A stretch of DNA of 54,272 nucleotides. Origin: Parasitella parasitica. Lineage: Eukaryota; Mucoromycota; Mucoromycetes; Mucorales; Mucoraceae. Below are positions 11,344 to 24,258 of the stretch, in pieces (within the stretch, counting starts at the first letter, position 1; every line of letters begins with the position of its first letter). The position numbers and the translations under genes are program-made. A model generated the notes under the pieces. It was given only the letters and a program-made list of their open reading frames with translations, was not told the DNA's origin and did not search any database. The stretch lies in assembly GCA_025201805.1 (NCBI GenBank), contig MU619238.1:137970-192241 (forward strand), given 5' to 3'.

Positions 11344-13321
11344 CTAGCGAGCAACGCCATTAGACTGCAACAATTTACGAGAAATCTCACCGTCAATCTC
11401 CAAATCAAAAAGTTTCCAGATGCCGTTTTCGTCTTGGAAATCATTGTGAACAATGTTGATCAAGTACCAGTTTTTGGTAATATCCAAGATCAATTCAGCA
11501 GATTCACTCTCACGTTCGTAGATACGAGCCCATCTGCTCCAAAGCTCAAAGGCTTCGTCCTTCCAAGCCATAAAAGCAACCGCTTCAACAATGGTGGGTT
11601 GGATAATTTCCTTACCAGGGAATACACCCCAAGTAACAGCGTTGGGTTCATCACCTTGAGTGTTTGTACGAAGATCACCTTGCTTGTTTACAGCGTAATA
11701 CGTCACTTGAGGATCTTTGACAATTTTTTCAATTAATTCTTCCAATTTCTCGGGAGAAACAAAAAATTCAAGATAGGCCTTTTGGAAAACGTAGCCATTT
11801 TTGGGGCCCCAGCCATAGACGCTATCAATGCTCTTGACGCCATTGACAGCAGGTTGGGAGTTGATGGTAAGATAACCAAGCAAGTTGATAGCAGCCAAAC
11901 GTTGACGAATAATATCAGTTTCAGCGTCAAGTTGTTGTGCGCTCCAAGGGATACCAGCAATTTGGCCTTTACAATAGCGAGCAAAGGTCTGAGCAACATC
12001 ATCAATGGTAGTGGGACTTCCCCACATATCGATACATTGTTCGACGGGATATTTGAGATTGATTCCCCAGCCATCAAGCTCTCCAAAGGCAGGGGAACGA
12101 GAATCACCCCAACGGCCATTAGGAAATTCGTCCCAAGTTTCAGTACGTTGAATGTAGCTCTTTGTGCGATTCTTCCAAAAGATGGGACGGACATTTTCCT
12201 TGGCGCGCTTGCTGGTAAGCGAGGGATTCCAAGGCAAAGGCTTGATGCTTTCAACAGGAGCCACCAAGTTCAAACGTTCCAATATAATACGAGACGAGCG
12301 CTCTAAATTGAAAGTATAGATGTGGAAACCATTGACGCCAATTTCGCGAAACTTGGCGATGAATTCAATGGTTAAATTGATGCCATACTCTTTGACAGCA
12401 GTGTCATCATCCTTGATAGGCTCAAGGTCATCCCAGATCTTTTGAGGGACAAAGTTATTATTGAACGAAATGACGCGCTTGAGGCCTGTGTAGTTTTGAA
12501 TGGGGAATACACCAGGCAAGATGGGCACGGTGATACCAATAGCACGGGCCTTCTTGTAAAAGGCCAAGAAAGAGTCGATATCAAAGAAAAGCTGTGTTAC
12601 TACAAGGTCAGCGCCAGCGTCCACCTTCATTTTTAAATGCATAAGATCATCTTCTTTGTCGGGGTTGTCAATATGACCTTCGGGATGACCTATTCGAGAA
12701 GGAAAACCTTCAGTATATGCCGCTTTTACTGCTCTCGTTGACAATGCTTACCAGCCACAGCGATACAAAAGTAATCGCCATATTTTTCACGAATGTAGCG
12801 TACAAGATCGATAGCATGTTCAAAGCCCTCCTTGCACGATTCCCAGTTGGCTTGGCCTTTGGGAGGATCGCCACGTAAAGCGAGAATATTTTGACAACCG
12901 CAATTTTTTGCAGCCTAGATAAGCAAGACTTAGTATTTGGTCTCGCATAAGATGCTTTTGTTTGTTCTTTTACCTCTAAAGCATCATCGATTTGCTTTAC
13001 TGGCATATTAGTACATGTCAAATGCATCATGGTCTCTAAACCATAGACAGATTGTGCGGTCGCCACAATCTCAGTAGTCAAATCAGCAGAGGTGCCTCCA
13101 GCTCCCCATGTCACATCGATGAACTCAGGTCCATAACGTTGCATTCTCTCCATACGGTCATATAAGTTTTGAACACCCTAAATATACGTAATCAGATTAC
13201 TGCGACAAAGATACATGTGTATGTATGTGTGTACCTGAGCTGTCTTGGGAGGGAAATATTCGAATGACCAAAAGGGACGTCCCTCTTCTTCAGCTTTGTG
13301 AATCTTGTCTATGACTTTCAT
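11344..13321 (-). CDS. met13: methylenetetrahydrofolate reductase (MTHFR)
   Basis: Reduces 5,10-methylene-THF to 5-methyl-THF, the methyl donor for methionine synthesis. Four exons (13235-13321, 12974-13177, 12752-12914, 11344-12689) join in phase to 599 residues; yeast Met13 has 600. The N-terminal TIM-barrel half shows FSFEYFPPK-type sequence (here [10 protein letters not shown]), [12 protein letters not shown] at about 48-59, [15 protein letters not shown] and TQLFFD, which line the FAD and folate sites. The C-terminal half is the eukaryotic regulatory domain. At the last splice, the long 62-nt intron at 12690-12751 restores the conserved VAGHPEGH sequence; reading through it destroys that motif. 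Length and the regulatory domain separate it from bacterial MetF. Confidence 0.95.
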
Positions 13322-15174
13322 AGTTTATGAGTACCAAAAATTAGTTTAAAAAGTTAAAACAGTAAAATCAAGAGGGAATAGTAGAGGGATATAGCATCCA
13401 TATATACCATTTCGGAGTGGTACAGTATCCTTCCTTTCATGGGCGATGTGACCGCCAATCTGTATTTGATCATCTTGATCTTAATCTTGAGAACAGAGAA
13501 CCACTTAAAAGCTAAATTCATGCGAGTAAACATTGAGATGCTATATCGATATATGCACAATTATTGGTTGCATGTATAAGATTATGCTATTGTACAATGT
13601 GGTGCTCATTTTTTGTGGGATCAGATAATCCAATTTACCATGATCATCAGTCTTGTTTTACCAGATTCGAAAAGAGTGTGGTATAAAGGTTTGGGAACGA
13701 AGCATCATGATATATCTGTCTTGCAAACAGTGGATTGGCTCGGACAAAGTTGCAGCGCTGCATCCACCAATCACATGCGTTATACACCTTTTGCCAAAAT
13801 GATGTTGTCACAGTATCATTATCTCCACAACCTCGACTTAAACTATTATTATTTTACTGGCAATGTGGAATAGCTGTAGTAGTTATTCTCACCTCTTGGT
13901 TGTATTTCTTAATTTATATGAACTTGAAATAAAAATTGAGACACTCTTTTCCTGAATTGTGCGACATTTTAATTTTTTCCTGCGATATCATTTTAGCAAA
14001 AGATGTGTATCAACCGAACCTATGTAAGGAATCCAATGTGGTTCTCATGATAGAGTGTTATGTACAATTGCTCCTTTTCAATAGCTAAAGTTGCGCAATC
14101 TCCCATATGCAACTACCATGTCATGAGTTTTGAAATCTAGACAGGTATTCCTGAATACACACCCACAGAAAAGATCAAGTGGACCTATGTGTAACTTTTT
14201 TCTTCCCCTTGATCCAGGCCAATCAACATTAGAGCTTGCACAAAAGTTAATAGTGTAATATTGCGCTAAAAAAGGTATGCTCTGCCAATTACAATCCATG
14301 TAGCTTTCGTCATTGCGTGCAATCAACTGTTACCATCAAATTTCAATAGATTGATGTATAACATGATAAGGAAACTCAATGTCTATTATATTAATGTTAT
14401 GTCCAACTTGAGCAGAGGCAAAAATGTTCCCACAGCGTCAATCGTTTCAATGCTCTTTCCTGTAATAAATCATAGAAACAAAAAGTAAACCAAACAAGCC
14501 AAGCAACCAGAGGAAAAAAAGAGCTTCTAGCTATTGTTTCTTGTCAATATTTAGAATAATAAAAAGCTCTGGTTTCTAGCTTAAAAATTCGCATTTTGTG
14601 GAAAAAGCAAGATTTTTCATGCGTATTGCAGTCTTTGACGAAAAAATGACCTATCCAAATACTGCGAATTACATCAATTTGATTCCAAAGGAAATAACTT
14701 TCTATGCTCCATAGGAATGTAGGTGTTCAACATCTTGTAATAAAGACCTTTTAAATGGTGATTGTACCATTTGATATCTTGCACTTTTTTGATGAAAAGC
14801 TATCCATGTCATTCCGTATACGCATGCATGCATAAATAACATATAAGCTTCCAACTTCCAGCTCCCATAAATTCCTAAATGTATATTAAAAATCTTGGTA
14901 ATGCCTGCATTGACATATTCCACGGAGCATTTTACACAACTATGATTAGCTCGTTAATACCTAATAAATATCATTTGTTTGTCAGGGAGTGTACTTCTGC
15001 GTGGACAACTTCAAACACATCCAAAAATCTTTTGCATGAAACGCCAGGGAGAGTTTGTGTTTCATAAACTAAACAGTGGTTTGCAGTCATGTTTGCGCCT
15101 CCAAATGTTTAATCTTGGTTAAAATCAGGCGCACCGAATCTCTTCCTTGCTTCGATATTTACTAACCAGCATAC
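13322..15174. other. 1.85-kb spacer
   Basis: Only short reading frames without composition or motifs of real exons. It contains the divergent promoters of MTHFR (-) and the zinc-finger gene (+). No RNA gene was recognised. Confidence 0.5.
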
Positions 15175-18100
15175 ATGACGGATCCATCAGTCTCGAAAAA
15201 CGAATTGAATGGCACCATCAACTGGTATCTTTCTGAATATAGTAGCAGTGACTCTGATAGGGCTGCAACTCCTGGGAGCACCTCTTCTACGACATCAAGT
15301 CTACTTCAATCAAAGAATGGATATGACGAGCAAGTGTCAGAAAACGTGAAAAAACGTGAGAGGGAACCAGAAGACGGCCTTAGGAACAACGACAAGCGCA
15401 AATTAAAGTTTGTATGCTATTTGGATCCTGGGGATGATAAAGACCCTGCTTCCCAACCTGACACTTCTTCAGCGATTAATACAGCTCCGCTGTCGACGCC
15501 AGACATGCAAACGGCGGAGAGCCCCCACAGGGAGAGAAGTCGCTCAGCATCACTTGCGAATGCGCAGGTTACAGCACCATCCTCGCCTGAAATAATCGAT
15601 CTTGTCTCGCCTGAGCCTCCCGACATAACTGAAAGACATTCAGATGTCAGGTCAGAGGAGCTTCCAGGCTTAAAATTTAAAGCAGAAGATAAAGACATCA
15701 AAGTAGGCTCTGCCCATCAACACGTAGTTGTCAAAGTAACCAATGCTGACGGCTGCAATACAGGTATAGACAATATGTATACTTTATAATATGTCCACAT
15801 TGACAAAAACACAATAGATCTTGCGCCAGAAGAAAATGACCCTGATTTCTTTTGTCGTGCATGCAGGAAAACTTACGGAGACAGAAACAAGTACAGAAAC
15901 CACCTAAGACAATATCACAAAATGCGGCTGACAAGGATCCCACCCATCACAAGTATCAAACATCCTGAGATAGAGCCTGATATCGATGACCCAAACTGGT
16001 CGTGTCGTGCATGCGAAACAACGTATATTACAAGAGCAAGATACAGAAACCACTTGAAAGGCTGCCATGGATTCGTTTTGGTACCGCTCTTTGGCGACGA
16101 CAAAGTTGTGTCTGATATCGTTCCGGATGAATTTGACCCCAATTTTCACTGCGCTGCTTGCAACATAACAAAGCAATCAAAATCGACTTACCGCGGTCAT
16201 TTAAGGCACTACCACCGTATGAAGCTCACGAACATGAGGTATAAAAAGGTCATCGACCCCAACGACACTCCGGATATTGATGACCCCAACTTTTATTGCC
16301 GACCTTGCAAGATAACCAAGTCTTGTAGCAAAGACTATCGCCGTCATCTTCGTGAAAGGCATCAGATAAAGCTGCCGCCGCTCTTTAAAGGTCCAAATGC
16401 CAATCCGAGCCTCGAGCCAGATGTCAACGATCCTAATTTCTACTGTCGCACCTGCGATACTACGCATGCCTCGAGAACAAGATTCAGAATTCATCTTCGA
16501 CATTCGCACAAAATCGAGCTTGCCCCTATTTCAACCAAGACTGCCCATAAGAAGAATCCCGACGTCCTGCCCGATCTGTATGATCCGAACTTCTGGTGTC
16601 GCTCGTGTCTGATTCGCAAAGATACCTTGGCAAAGTACAGACACCATTGCCGCACTGTGCACAAGATGCAGTTCAAGCCTCTTAAGGGAAAAGCAAAGGT
16701 CATATCGGACAAGCTCCCAGATCCTGACGACCCCAACTTTTACTGCAGTGTTTGCAAGATTACCAAGAGGGACAGAGCCGCATATCGTAGTCATTGCTCC
16801 GTGTCTCACTTTCTAGAGCTGGGCAACCCTAACAAAGGCCCTAACGCAAATCCAGCCCTGGAACCTGATGTGAATGATCCCAACTTTTACTGTCGCGCAT
16901 GCGACTCCAAAAAGCAAAACAATACCAAGTTCCGTAACCATTTACGCACTGTCCATAACATGGTATTAGCTCCCTTCCTTCCTAAACCTCCTGTCCCATT
17001 GGAACAGTTAAGCAAGATTCCTGATCCTGATGACCCTAATTTTTACTGCTGCATATGTGACAAAACCAAAGGGACCCGAAATCTCTTCCGTACCCATCTT
17101 CGAGACGTGCACAAGATCCAGTTTCCCTCAGAATCCCGTAGGTTTGTCAATAAAAACCCCAATATCATTCCAGACATTGACGACCCTAATTTCTACTGTC
17201 GCTCTTGCAAGATTTACAAACCGGACAGGAGAGACTATCGCAAACATCTACGGGCTGCTCATAACATGGTTCTGAAGCCATTGAGAGGGGATGAAAGTCG
17301 AGATCCCAATGCTGTGATTGACGTTAATGACGCCAATTTCTACTGCGCTTCGTGCATGCTTCACAAACCGAGCAGAATCAAGTATCGTAACCACTTGCGA
17401 CGCGTTCATCACATGGTACTGGAGCCTCTCAGTAAGCAGTGGCCATTCCCAGATGCTCCCATCGATGTCAACGACCCCAATTTCCATTGCTCTCGATGCG
17501 ATGTGAAAATGAAGAACCGGGGCAAGTTTCGCCATCATATTCGCTATGTGCATAAGGTCATCCTCAGGCCTCTCCTCCGCCGTAAATACACCAATCCAAA
17601 CATCATACCAGACATTGGTGACCCGAATTTCTACTGCAAATCTTGCCTTATAACCAAAGCATCACGTAATGACTATCGTAGACATTTAGTTTCCTTCCAC
17701 AAAATGAAGCTGGTGCCCTCAGTCGTTAAGCCTAAAAAAAAGGTTATGCCCGACATACACGATCCAGACTATTACTGCAAGGCTTGCAAGGTTGGCTGTG
17801 GCGACAAGTCCCAATTCAGATCTCACTTGGAGGGTGTTCACAAGATGAAGAATCTCTTTCTGTCCAAAGATAGAAAACCAAAACCAGAGCCTAATGATAT
17901 TAATTTCTATTGCAGAGTGTGCAAATTGATCTACCCTGACAGGGAAAAGTACTGGAATCACCTGAGGATCAAGCATGAAATGGACCCTGAAGCACCATTT
18001 GGTACTGAACAGATTAAAACAGAAGTCGCGCCTAATCCTGTTCTCAAAGAGGAGGACCACGACATGGAACTAGCTGACGTAGAGTCGGATATGCTGTACG

Positions 18101-18717
18101 AGGCTAAAGAAAGCTTTGCAATGAGCTTGGATGATCCCTCTGCTGAGGATGATGATGAAGCTGAAGAAAGCAAATGCTGGAGCAACGCATCTCGAGACTG
18201 CAGTCTTACAGCAGGCAATAATATTTCCTCTGATGATGGTCAAGCTGATCACGAAGATGATGGCTTGGACAACAGTAGCCAGTACAATGAAGAAGAGACT
18301 TACGATAGCTATGAAAATGTAGACGAAGAACTATATGGCGACGAAGAATCTGAAGATAGTAATGAAGACGACGATCAGGACGAAGCCAGAGATCCCTACG
18401 AGGATGAAAATCCATATGAGAACGACGATCCATACGAGGATGAGAATTCATACGAAAATGAGAATTTCTACGAGGGCGACAATCCATATGAGGATGAAGA
18501 TTCATATGAGAGTGACAATCCACACGAGGATGAGAATTCATACGAGGGCGACGATCCATTCGAGTTTGACGACTCATACGAGGGCGACGATCGAAACAAG
18601 GAAAATAAACACGACGAGGACGAGAACCCAGATGAAGACAACGAACAAGATGAAATCAAAAACAAATTCAATAATGAGGAATATGCCTCTGGCAATGACC
18701 TACTCAAACTGGATTGA
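15175..18717 (+). CDS. 15-finger tandem C2H2-like zinc-finger protein with acidic repeat tail
   Basis: Unknown function, probably nuclear. Two exons (15175-15763, 15818-18717; 54-nt intron) give 1162 residues. Residues 1-196 are Ser/Thr-rich and disordered, with EIIDLVSPEP, a good match to a SUMO-interacting motif. From about 205 to 916 there are 15 repeats of about 48-52 residues. Each opens with a DPNFYC-like lead and carries C-X2-C-X12-H-X4-H followed by a KM-x-L-x-PL linker that ends in PDI/PDV-x-DPN. The spacing is C2H2-like but the linker is long and itself conserved, unlike TGEKP linkers. The last 220 residues are very acidic and hold about nine copies of a Y-E-D/G-D/E-x-N/D-P/S unit. 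Such a protein could bind DNA, RNA or protein. All 15 fingers keep their four ligands. Confidence 0.85.
18305..18600 (+). repeat. tandem acidic micro-repeat in coding sequence
   Basis: About nine degenerate copies of a 27-30 nt unit encode the Tyr-Glu-Asp-rich tail of the zinc-finger protein. They alternate DPYEDEN, NPYEND and DSYEGD forms, which suggests slippage or unequal exchange. Confidence 0.7.
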
Positions 18718-18961
18718 TTATACAAACTACAGCAATCTGGTCAATAAATAGTTACAATGCGCCAAAATATACAACTATAACATAGTACCAAAAAATAATA
18801 AATAGGTTTATCGAGTATATTAAAAAATACATGTGTTGTAAATCTTTTAATTCTGCAATCCTTTATGTATGCGATTTTGTACCTCTTAGGGGTTTACTCC
18901 TATATTTCAATAAATAACTTTTTTGTCATACTGTAATGGAAAAGTGGTGTTAGTATAACGA

Positions 18962-20587
18962 TTACATCCAAAATTCATTTGTAAATCCTACTTTGATAAC
19001 AATAGGTGGTTCCTGAGTGTTTGGACGAGAGATTTCTGCCAGTTCTCTTCCAGCCTGAAATCGTTACAGTCAGTCTTTTCAGATCGATACTTTATGTGCC
19101 TGCATATAAGTCACTCACGCTGGTCGTTCCGCCTTCAATCAACTGAGACAATGATAATGCCTTCTTGTCCAACTTCAGTTTAGCACGAACACGATCTGCA
19201 ACGAGATCCAAGTACGCCGTAGTGAGCGCTCTCCATTCAACAACAACAGGATCCGACATTTCAAACATTGGAGCGACTTCGACCTTTGGCTGTCCAGGTA
19301 ACAATGAGTTTTTGCGGTAGTTTTCGATACCTCTCTCGTAATCTTGCTTTTTTAATGTAATGAACCCGGTATCTATTAGCAGCCCACCTTTACTCAACTG
19401 ATTAGCACATAGGGAGAGCATAGGGAGACAAAATTGTATGAGATTTACCGTTTGCAAAGTCAGGTAAGGGAGTCAATTGATCTGTTCCTTCTATCACCGC
19501 GCCCAATAATTTTTCCATCGGTTCAATTAAGGAATAAACCATCCACTGAGAAAGCTTGTGAAATGGGACTAGCTGTCCTTCATTGCCCAGAGCAGCGCAG
19601 GGCCACACGTCTCCTAATTCAAACGTTCCGCCTTTACAAGAGTCTGTGTCTTCCACTGTCCAAATCTCTCCAATTTCAAGGACAACTGGCCAAAGGGTTT
19701 CCACAAGAATCAAGGGTCCTTTTTTAGTTTTAATTGTCGTCGGGTGGCATAAAAGATAATCTAAAAATATAAGGTTACTTTTTAATACACAAACAAACCA
19801 GGCTTGCAACCACCCCCTTTCCTCCTTTTTTTGTTACCCATCATATTGCCAGGTCGCGGAATTTGGCCATTTTCTCCAGCAAAATACTCGGGGCAACGCT
19901 CTAATGCCCGCGCAAGATGTTTTAGCAGCGCATATCTGTCTTGCAGCCCAATTAGCGATGAAGCCGTGTCAATCTCGAAGCCTTTTACAAGATCATCTAT
20001 ACTCAAACGTTCCAATCCCTCCACTATCAAATGTAGCACAACGACATTGAGTAAGAAAAAGTTGTATAGTCTAAAAAAAAAAAAATTAACTCACAGTCAA
20101 CTTGGTGAGGCTGGTCAGGATTTGCTGAAAATGTGCCCGCCATAAACATTTCAAGAATAGCCACTGCCATACGTTGTCTCTTTTTGAATAGTTTGTTTGT
20201 GCTAGTTTCACGGAACGAATAGCCCTGGCTAGAGTCAATATCCAGCAACACTGCAACTACAAACAGGTCTAAAACCCGTCTGGTCTGTTCGGTGCGATCA
20301 ATCCCGAGACTAGCCCATGAATTGATTAATGTTTGAATACGAGGATTATCGCCGACGTCAAAATGGCGCCAACGGCCATGAACAGGGATTTTAGAGGGAT
20401 CATCAAAGTCTCGCTTGATCAGAGATACAACAAATTGAACCATGTCTTGCAATTTGGATGTGTCAATGTCGAAATGTTGGAGCTTGTTCTTGACAGCTGC
20501 CTCTTGCACCTTAAAACATCTTTCACGTACTGCACGCAGACTTAAAAGATAATCGATGTCTATAATATCTGTACTGACAGGTGCCAT
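18962..20587 (-). CDS. URC4: DUF1688 family protein, URC4-like
   Basis: Five exons (20095-20587, 19838-20023, 19449-19760, 19119-19387, 18962-19054) join in phase to 450 residues, the usual length of DUF1688 proteins. Recognisable blocks are SLRAVRER near the start, IPVHGRWRHFDVG, VVAVLLDID, LVPFHKLSQWMVYSLIEP, GGLLIDTG, VVEWRALT and a late IEGGT. In the yeast Lachancea kluyveri a member, URC4, is needed to use uracil as nitrogen source; its biochemical activity is not known to me. The splice at 20024-20094 uses the AG before LEGLERL; the nearer AG after a T run would leave an intron of only about 23 nt and put the frame out. Neighbours offer no functional hint. Confidence 0.88.
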
Positions 20588-22138
20588 TTTTTATGTGTAA
20601 GGTGATGTTCAATTATTCTACTTTCAAAATAAAATAACAAGCAAAAGAAAAATAGACAGAAAAAAAAAAAAAAAAAAAAATACCATATTATCGTCATGTG
20701 CAGTAATCATAAGAAAATCAAATGCTCCTTTTCTTATGCAAGTGACAATTTTTATGTACATTCGCATGTAGATCCAAACAGCGTGCCTTTTCTTTAAAAG
20801 GAGCTTGTCAAATTTATATTATACAGTGGGTATGATTGGAACGTCTTGAATCGTTGAGTTTCACAGCAGTAGTTCAAGGCACACGCACATGAAGTTGCAG
20901 GCAAAAATTTTCGCTTTGGTCGTATTGAAAATCTGCCAGTTTGATCGTTTAAAGCATATTTGCGTGTTTTGACATTGCAAATACTCAAAACTGTACATAT
21001 TATCTCATTTAAAAATTAGGTTGCATGTTTGTGCTCCACACCTTAAAAGTGACCATATAAAGAACATCGGTATAACCAAAATTGGAATTTATTTCCGTTG
21101 TTGTAACATTATCGACAATAATAAACAGATATGTAACATTTCTAACTTTATAAAGGCACGAAAGAAATGCTACATTGCCAAAATTCAACATTTCGAATTC
21201 CCGGTGATAACTCTTTGCCCCCGACCTGAGTCTGCTTGGTTAACGTCTTTAATCCAAATGTATACATACTTGATCTGCAAATTGAACTAGAAGAGTAAAC
21301 CTGAAAGATAGAATGAATTAGTGCCGACATATCGACGGGATGTTATTTACATGCATCTCGAAAGTCAATCTGCAGTAAATGACATCTTTAATACGCTTAA
21401 AATATACTCTAGAGAATATAATCATGCAAAAATTTATTTTCAAATGATATACACTGCAACGAAATCTACTCTTTAATGTAATGTAAGGAATGTGAACCTC
21501 CTTTCAAAAACAATGAAAATGATGATAGCTACATACTTCTATTACTTTTCTTTTCAGGTCAGTTAGTCAACAGAAAGCAAAAAAAAAAAGTAGGGTTATA
21601 CCGCTCATACACTAAAGCGATATTCTTTGTTTTTTATATGCATTTGCTTGCATAATTCAACTTGCTCAATTTATTTACAAAAAAATAAATATGTTATCTT
21701 CTTTAAACTAGTGCCAGTGTACCACCGAATGCTTAAATAAAGTAGCTTATAAAGACAATGTTTAATTGGAACTGTTATCAATCTCGTACTGTTGCAACGA
21801 GATATTTGATATCGCAGAAAAGTTTTCAGCGGGATATGTTCAAGTGCAAATATACTCGTATTTTTACTGACAGACAAGATTTACAATTCCAGCAACAGAT
21901 TGACAGCCACCAGCTTGATTAACTGCTTGTTAAACAAATCCCAATATTTATTTGCAACATGTTTAAAAATAAATTTAGTGCAAATAATTTGTATTATATG
22001 AAAAGTGCTATTACTAGATCCTAGGTCATGACATTACAACTGTGATCCCTGCAGTCATGCGGCTATACATTCAGATGCCCAAACGTGCATTTACGAGGTA
22101 TGCCGTTCACATAACAGCAGCTATCAATATTCCCCTTG
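20588..22138. other. spacer with poly-A tract
   Basis: No gene recognised. It contains a run of about 20 A from 20660, just upstream of the URC4-like gene, and otherwise AT-rich unique sequence. Confidence 0.5.
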
Positions 22139-22148
22139 TATATAAATA
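22139..22148 (+). promoter_or_regulatory. TATA box of small gene
   Basis: TATATAAATA lies about 50-60 nt upstream of the ATG at 22198. It is one reason for believing the small gene that follows. Confidence 0.45.
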
Positions 22149-22197
22149 ACTGTAGAGCAAAAATACATTATATGTGAGTTTACTGTGTTCGTTAATT

Positions 22198-22636
22198 ATG
22201 ACCATTTCAATGAGAGTGGGCGAAACGACAGGAACCATCATGTCTTTTTCTTGTCGACAAACGAGCTCATTAACCCATTTGAAAGAGGCCTTAAGCCCTG
22301 AAGTAGAGACATCTCGACATCTGCTAATTGTAAGTCATCGTTAAAATCTTTCGCATTAATATTCGTTATGTCATTGATAATTCTGATCTAGTCGAGATAT
22401 TGCTTCTGCATCCCTATCCAAGAGTCATTTATTGCGTGTCATTTTTTGTTGGTAATATTCCACAAAGTCACTCCCATATCGTTGCTCTCCCTGTTGATAG
22501 TTTGGCAGATAAAATTGGCTTGGGGGCTGGGCGATCACCAGCCAATAGCAGTGATGTTTTGAGTGCAAAGCACCACCACATTCTTCAACATTTACGTAAT
22601 TCTAAATCTAAATCTCACCAAACTTCTTTGTCGTAG
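22198..22636 (+). CDS. small two-exon gene, unknown function
   Basis: Not recognised. Exon 1 is 22198-22329, with a GTAAGT donor. Exon 2 is most simply 22397-22636, using the AG after TCG, which keeps phase and gives 123 residues. Using the AG six... three bases earlier in CTAG would shift the frame and stop early. Exon 2 encodes a compact hydrophobic stretch (VIYCVSFFVGNIPQSHSHI) then a polar His/Ser-rich end. No signal peptide or catalytic motif is evident. A TATA box and a plausible 67-nt intron argue for a real gene, but there is no family match by eye. Confidence 0.45.
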
Positions 22637-24258
22637 ATGCCTACTTTACCTCGACTCTACAGTTTTGTGGAATTATAATGTCTCTATCCAGAATAATTAG
22701 CAAAAAGCTGTGTCTTGAGTTTATTTAAGTGTGAAAAAGTACGGTAATTCGCATGCCTTACGTGAATCCAATCTATATCCTACCAAGTTTCTCTGCTATA
22801 CTTGGTCGCGCAGAATTAGCCAGTGGCAATTTTTTTTAAAAATTCAATGTTTAGAATTTGTAAATCTGTATCCACGAAATTTAATGTGGCGATTACAATG
22901 GGCGTAGATATGCAAATGTTCAGCTTATATATGATTTCAGAAGTATAATAAAATTGTTCTTTCAGAATGCCTTGGAAGACCATGTTGGCAAAAATCAGTT
23001 AAAAACTGATTGGAAAGGGAAAACAATGCTGTGTCTGCCTGAAATGAATATACTATTTTTTTGTTTTGCAATGGATCTTTTATTGACGTTCATTTTTTTT
23101 TTTTTTACAAATAATTCGATTTATGTCCCACATTTCAGCTGGTATAATAAGCAGGTTTATCTGGTAATGTAGTCGTCGTTGTTGTATTCATGGAATACCA
23201 TGGTTACCACTATTTCAACTCAGCCGTCATGACAACCCGTTCCTGATCGGATCTAATAAAGGTTAAAGGTCACCGATTATTCTATAATAAATAAAGTAAT
23301 CAATAGAATGTCTTAAACCGTCTATTTAGGCTTTACTTATTCTAAATTGCGAAGCTAAACTTATTAATGAATGATTCATATTCATTATAATAATTAGCTG
23401 ATTAAATACGGAGATAGGTCTTGTTCTGGCTGCTACTGTGTTGTTCAACTCACACATAATATGATTGTATTTTATAGATTGATTCATGTAGATTTATTCT
23501 AATGTAAATATAAAGCTTCTAATCAATCAACAAAATCAATGATTTTTCATCTCGTAAATTAAGTCTTTATTATTTTTTATACATCTTTTATCATATACAA
23601 TCGCTGCTGTGCTCATTTTCAAGAATTGGCAAAACAGTCGTAGCGAAATGAAATCTTTTTATAAACTGCATAATGGGGCCATCATCGTATCATCAGAAGA
23701 ATAGTTATCTTCAAAGAGGTTGACATCATATAAAGCATGGCACGATAATGAGGGGGGCTTTGACAAGAGTAGGGGACCCGAAGCAGTTTTTAGCTGAACA
23801 AGGAAGACAAGTATGTGATTATATTGATTCGAAATTCTCAAACCGTTGAATTGGCTATATCATGGTTATCTCACAAGTTCTTGTAAAAACCTCAGAGTAG
23901 TCCTGATTTACACTTCATGAGTCTTAGATATTGAAAAATTTTGCTATGGTGTATATATGCTACCATAATGGCATTGTGTATGAATACGTCCAGAAGATGT
24001 ATATGTATGAAAGTGTAATTTTCTGGCAAATTTATTTTTCGTCGACTTTTGACATAACAAAGTTTTAAGGCAGACTATTTTCTTGTGTTTTTTTTTGAGT
24101 AAAAGTTTCCCAAAGTTCTTAAATATATACATCATACAGTTCGAAAACAAAAACTCAACAAATCTGATTGCTTTATTAATTGATGACATTCAAGAAACCT
24201 GTTATTATGATTCAATCAATATATTTACTATATACACATGTTGATTTGATTATCTCTT
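22637..24258. other. 1.6-kb spacer
   Basis: AT-rich, with no credible exon. The right end is the 3' flank of the nucleoporin gene and includes TATATACA at 24124-24131 and 24229-24236, which are UGUAUAUA on the nucleoporin sense strand. Confidence 0.5.
24229..24236 (-). promoter_or_regulatory. candidate Pumilio-binding site in NUP42 3' UTR
   Basis: On the minus strand this reads TGTATATA, 22 nt after the nucleoporin stop. A second copy lies at 24124-24131. Both match UGUANAUA. Confidence 0.3.

Noticed and set aside
12690-12751. Continuation of the MTHFR reading frame through this stretch
   Set aside because: Removing it as an intron regenerates the family motif VAGHPEGH; the read-through version does not.
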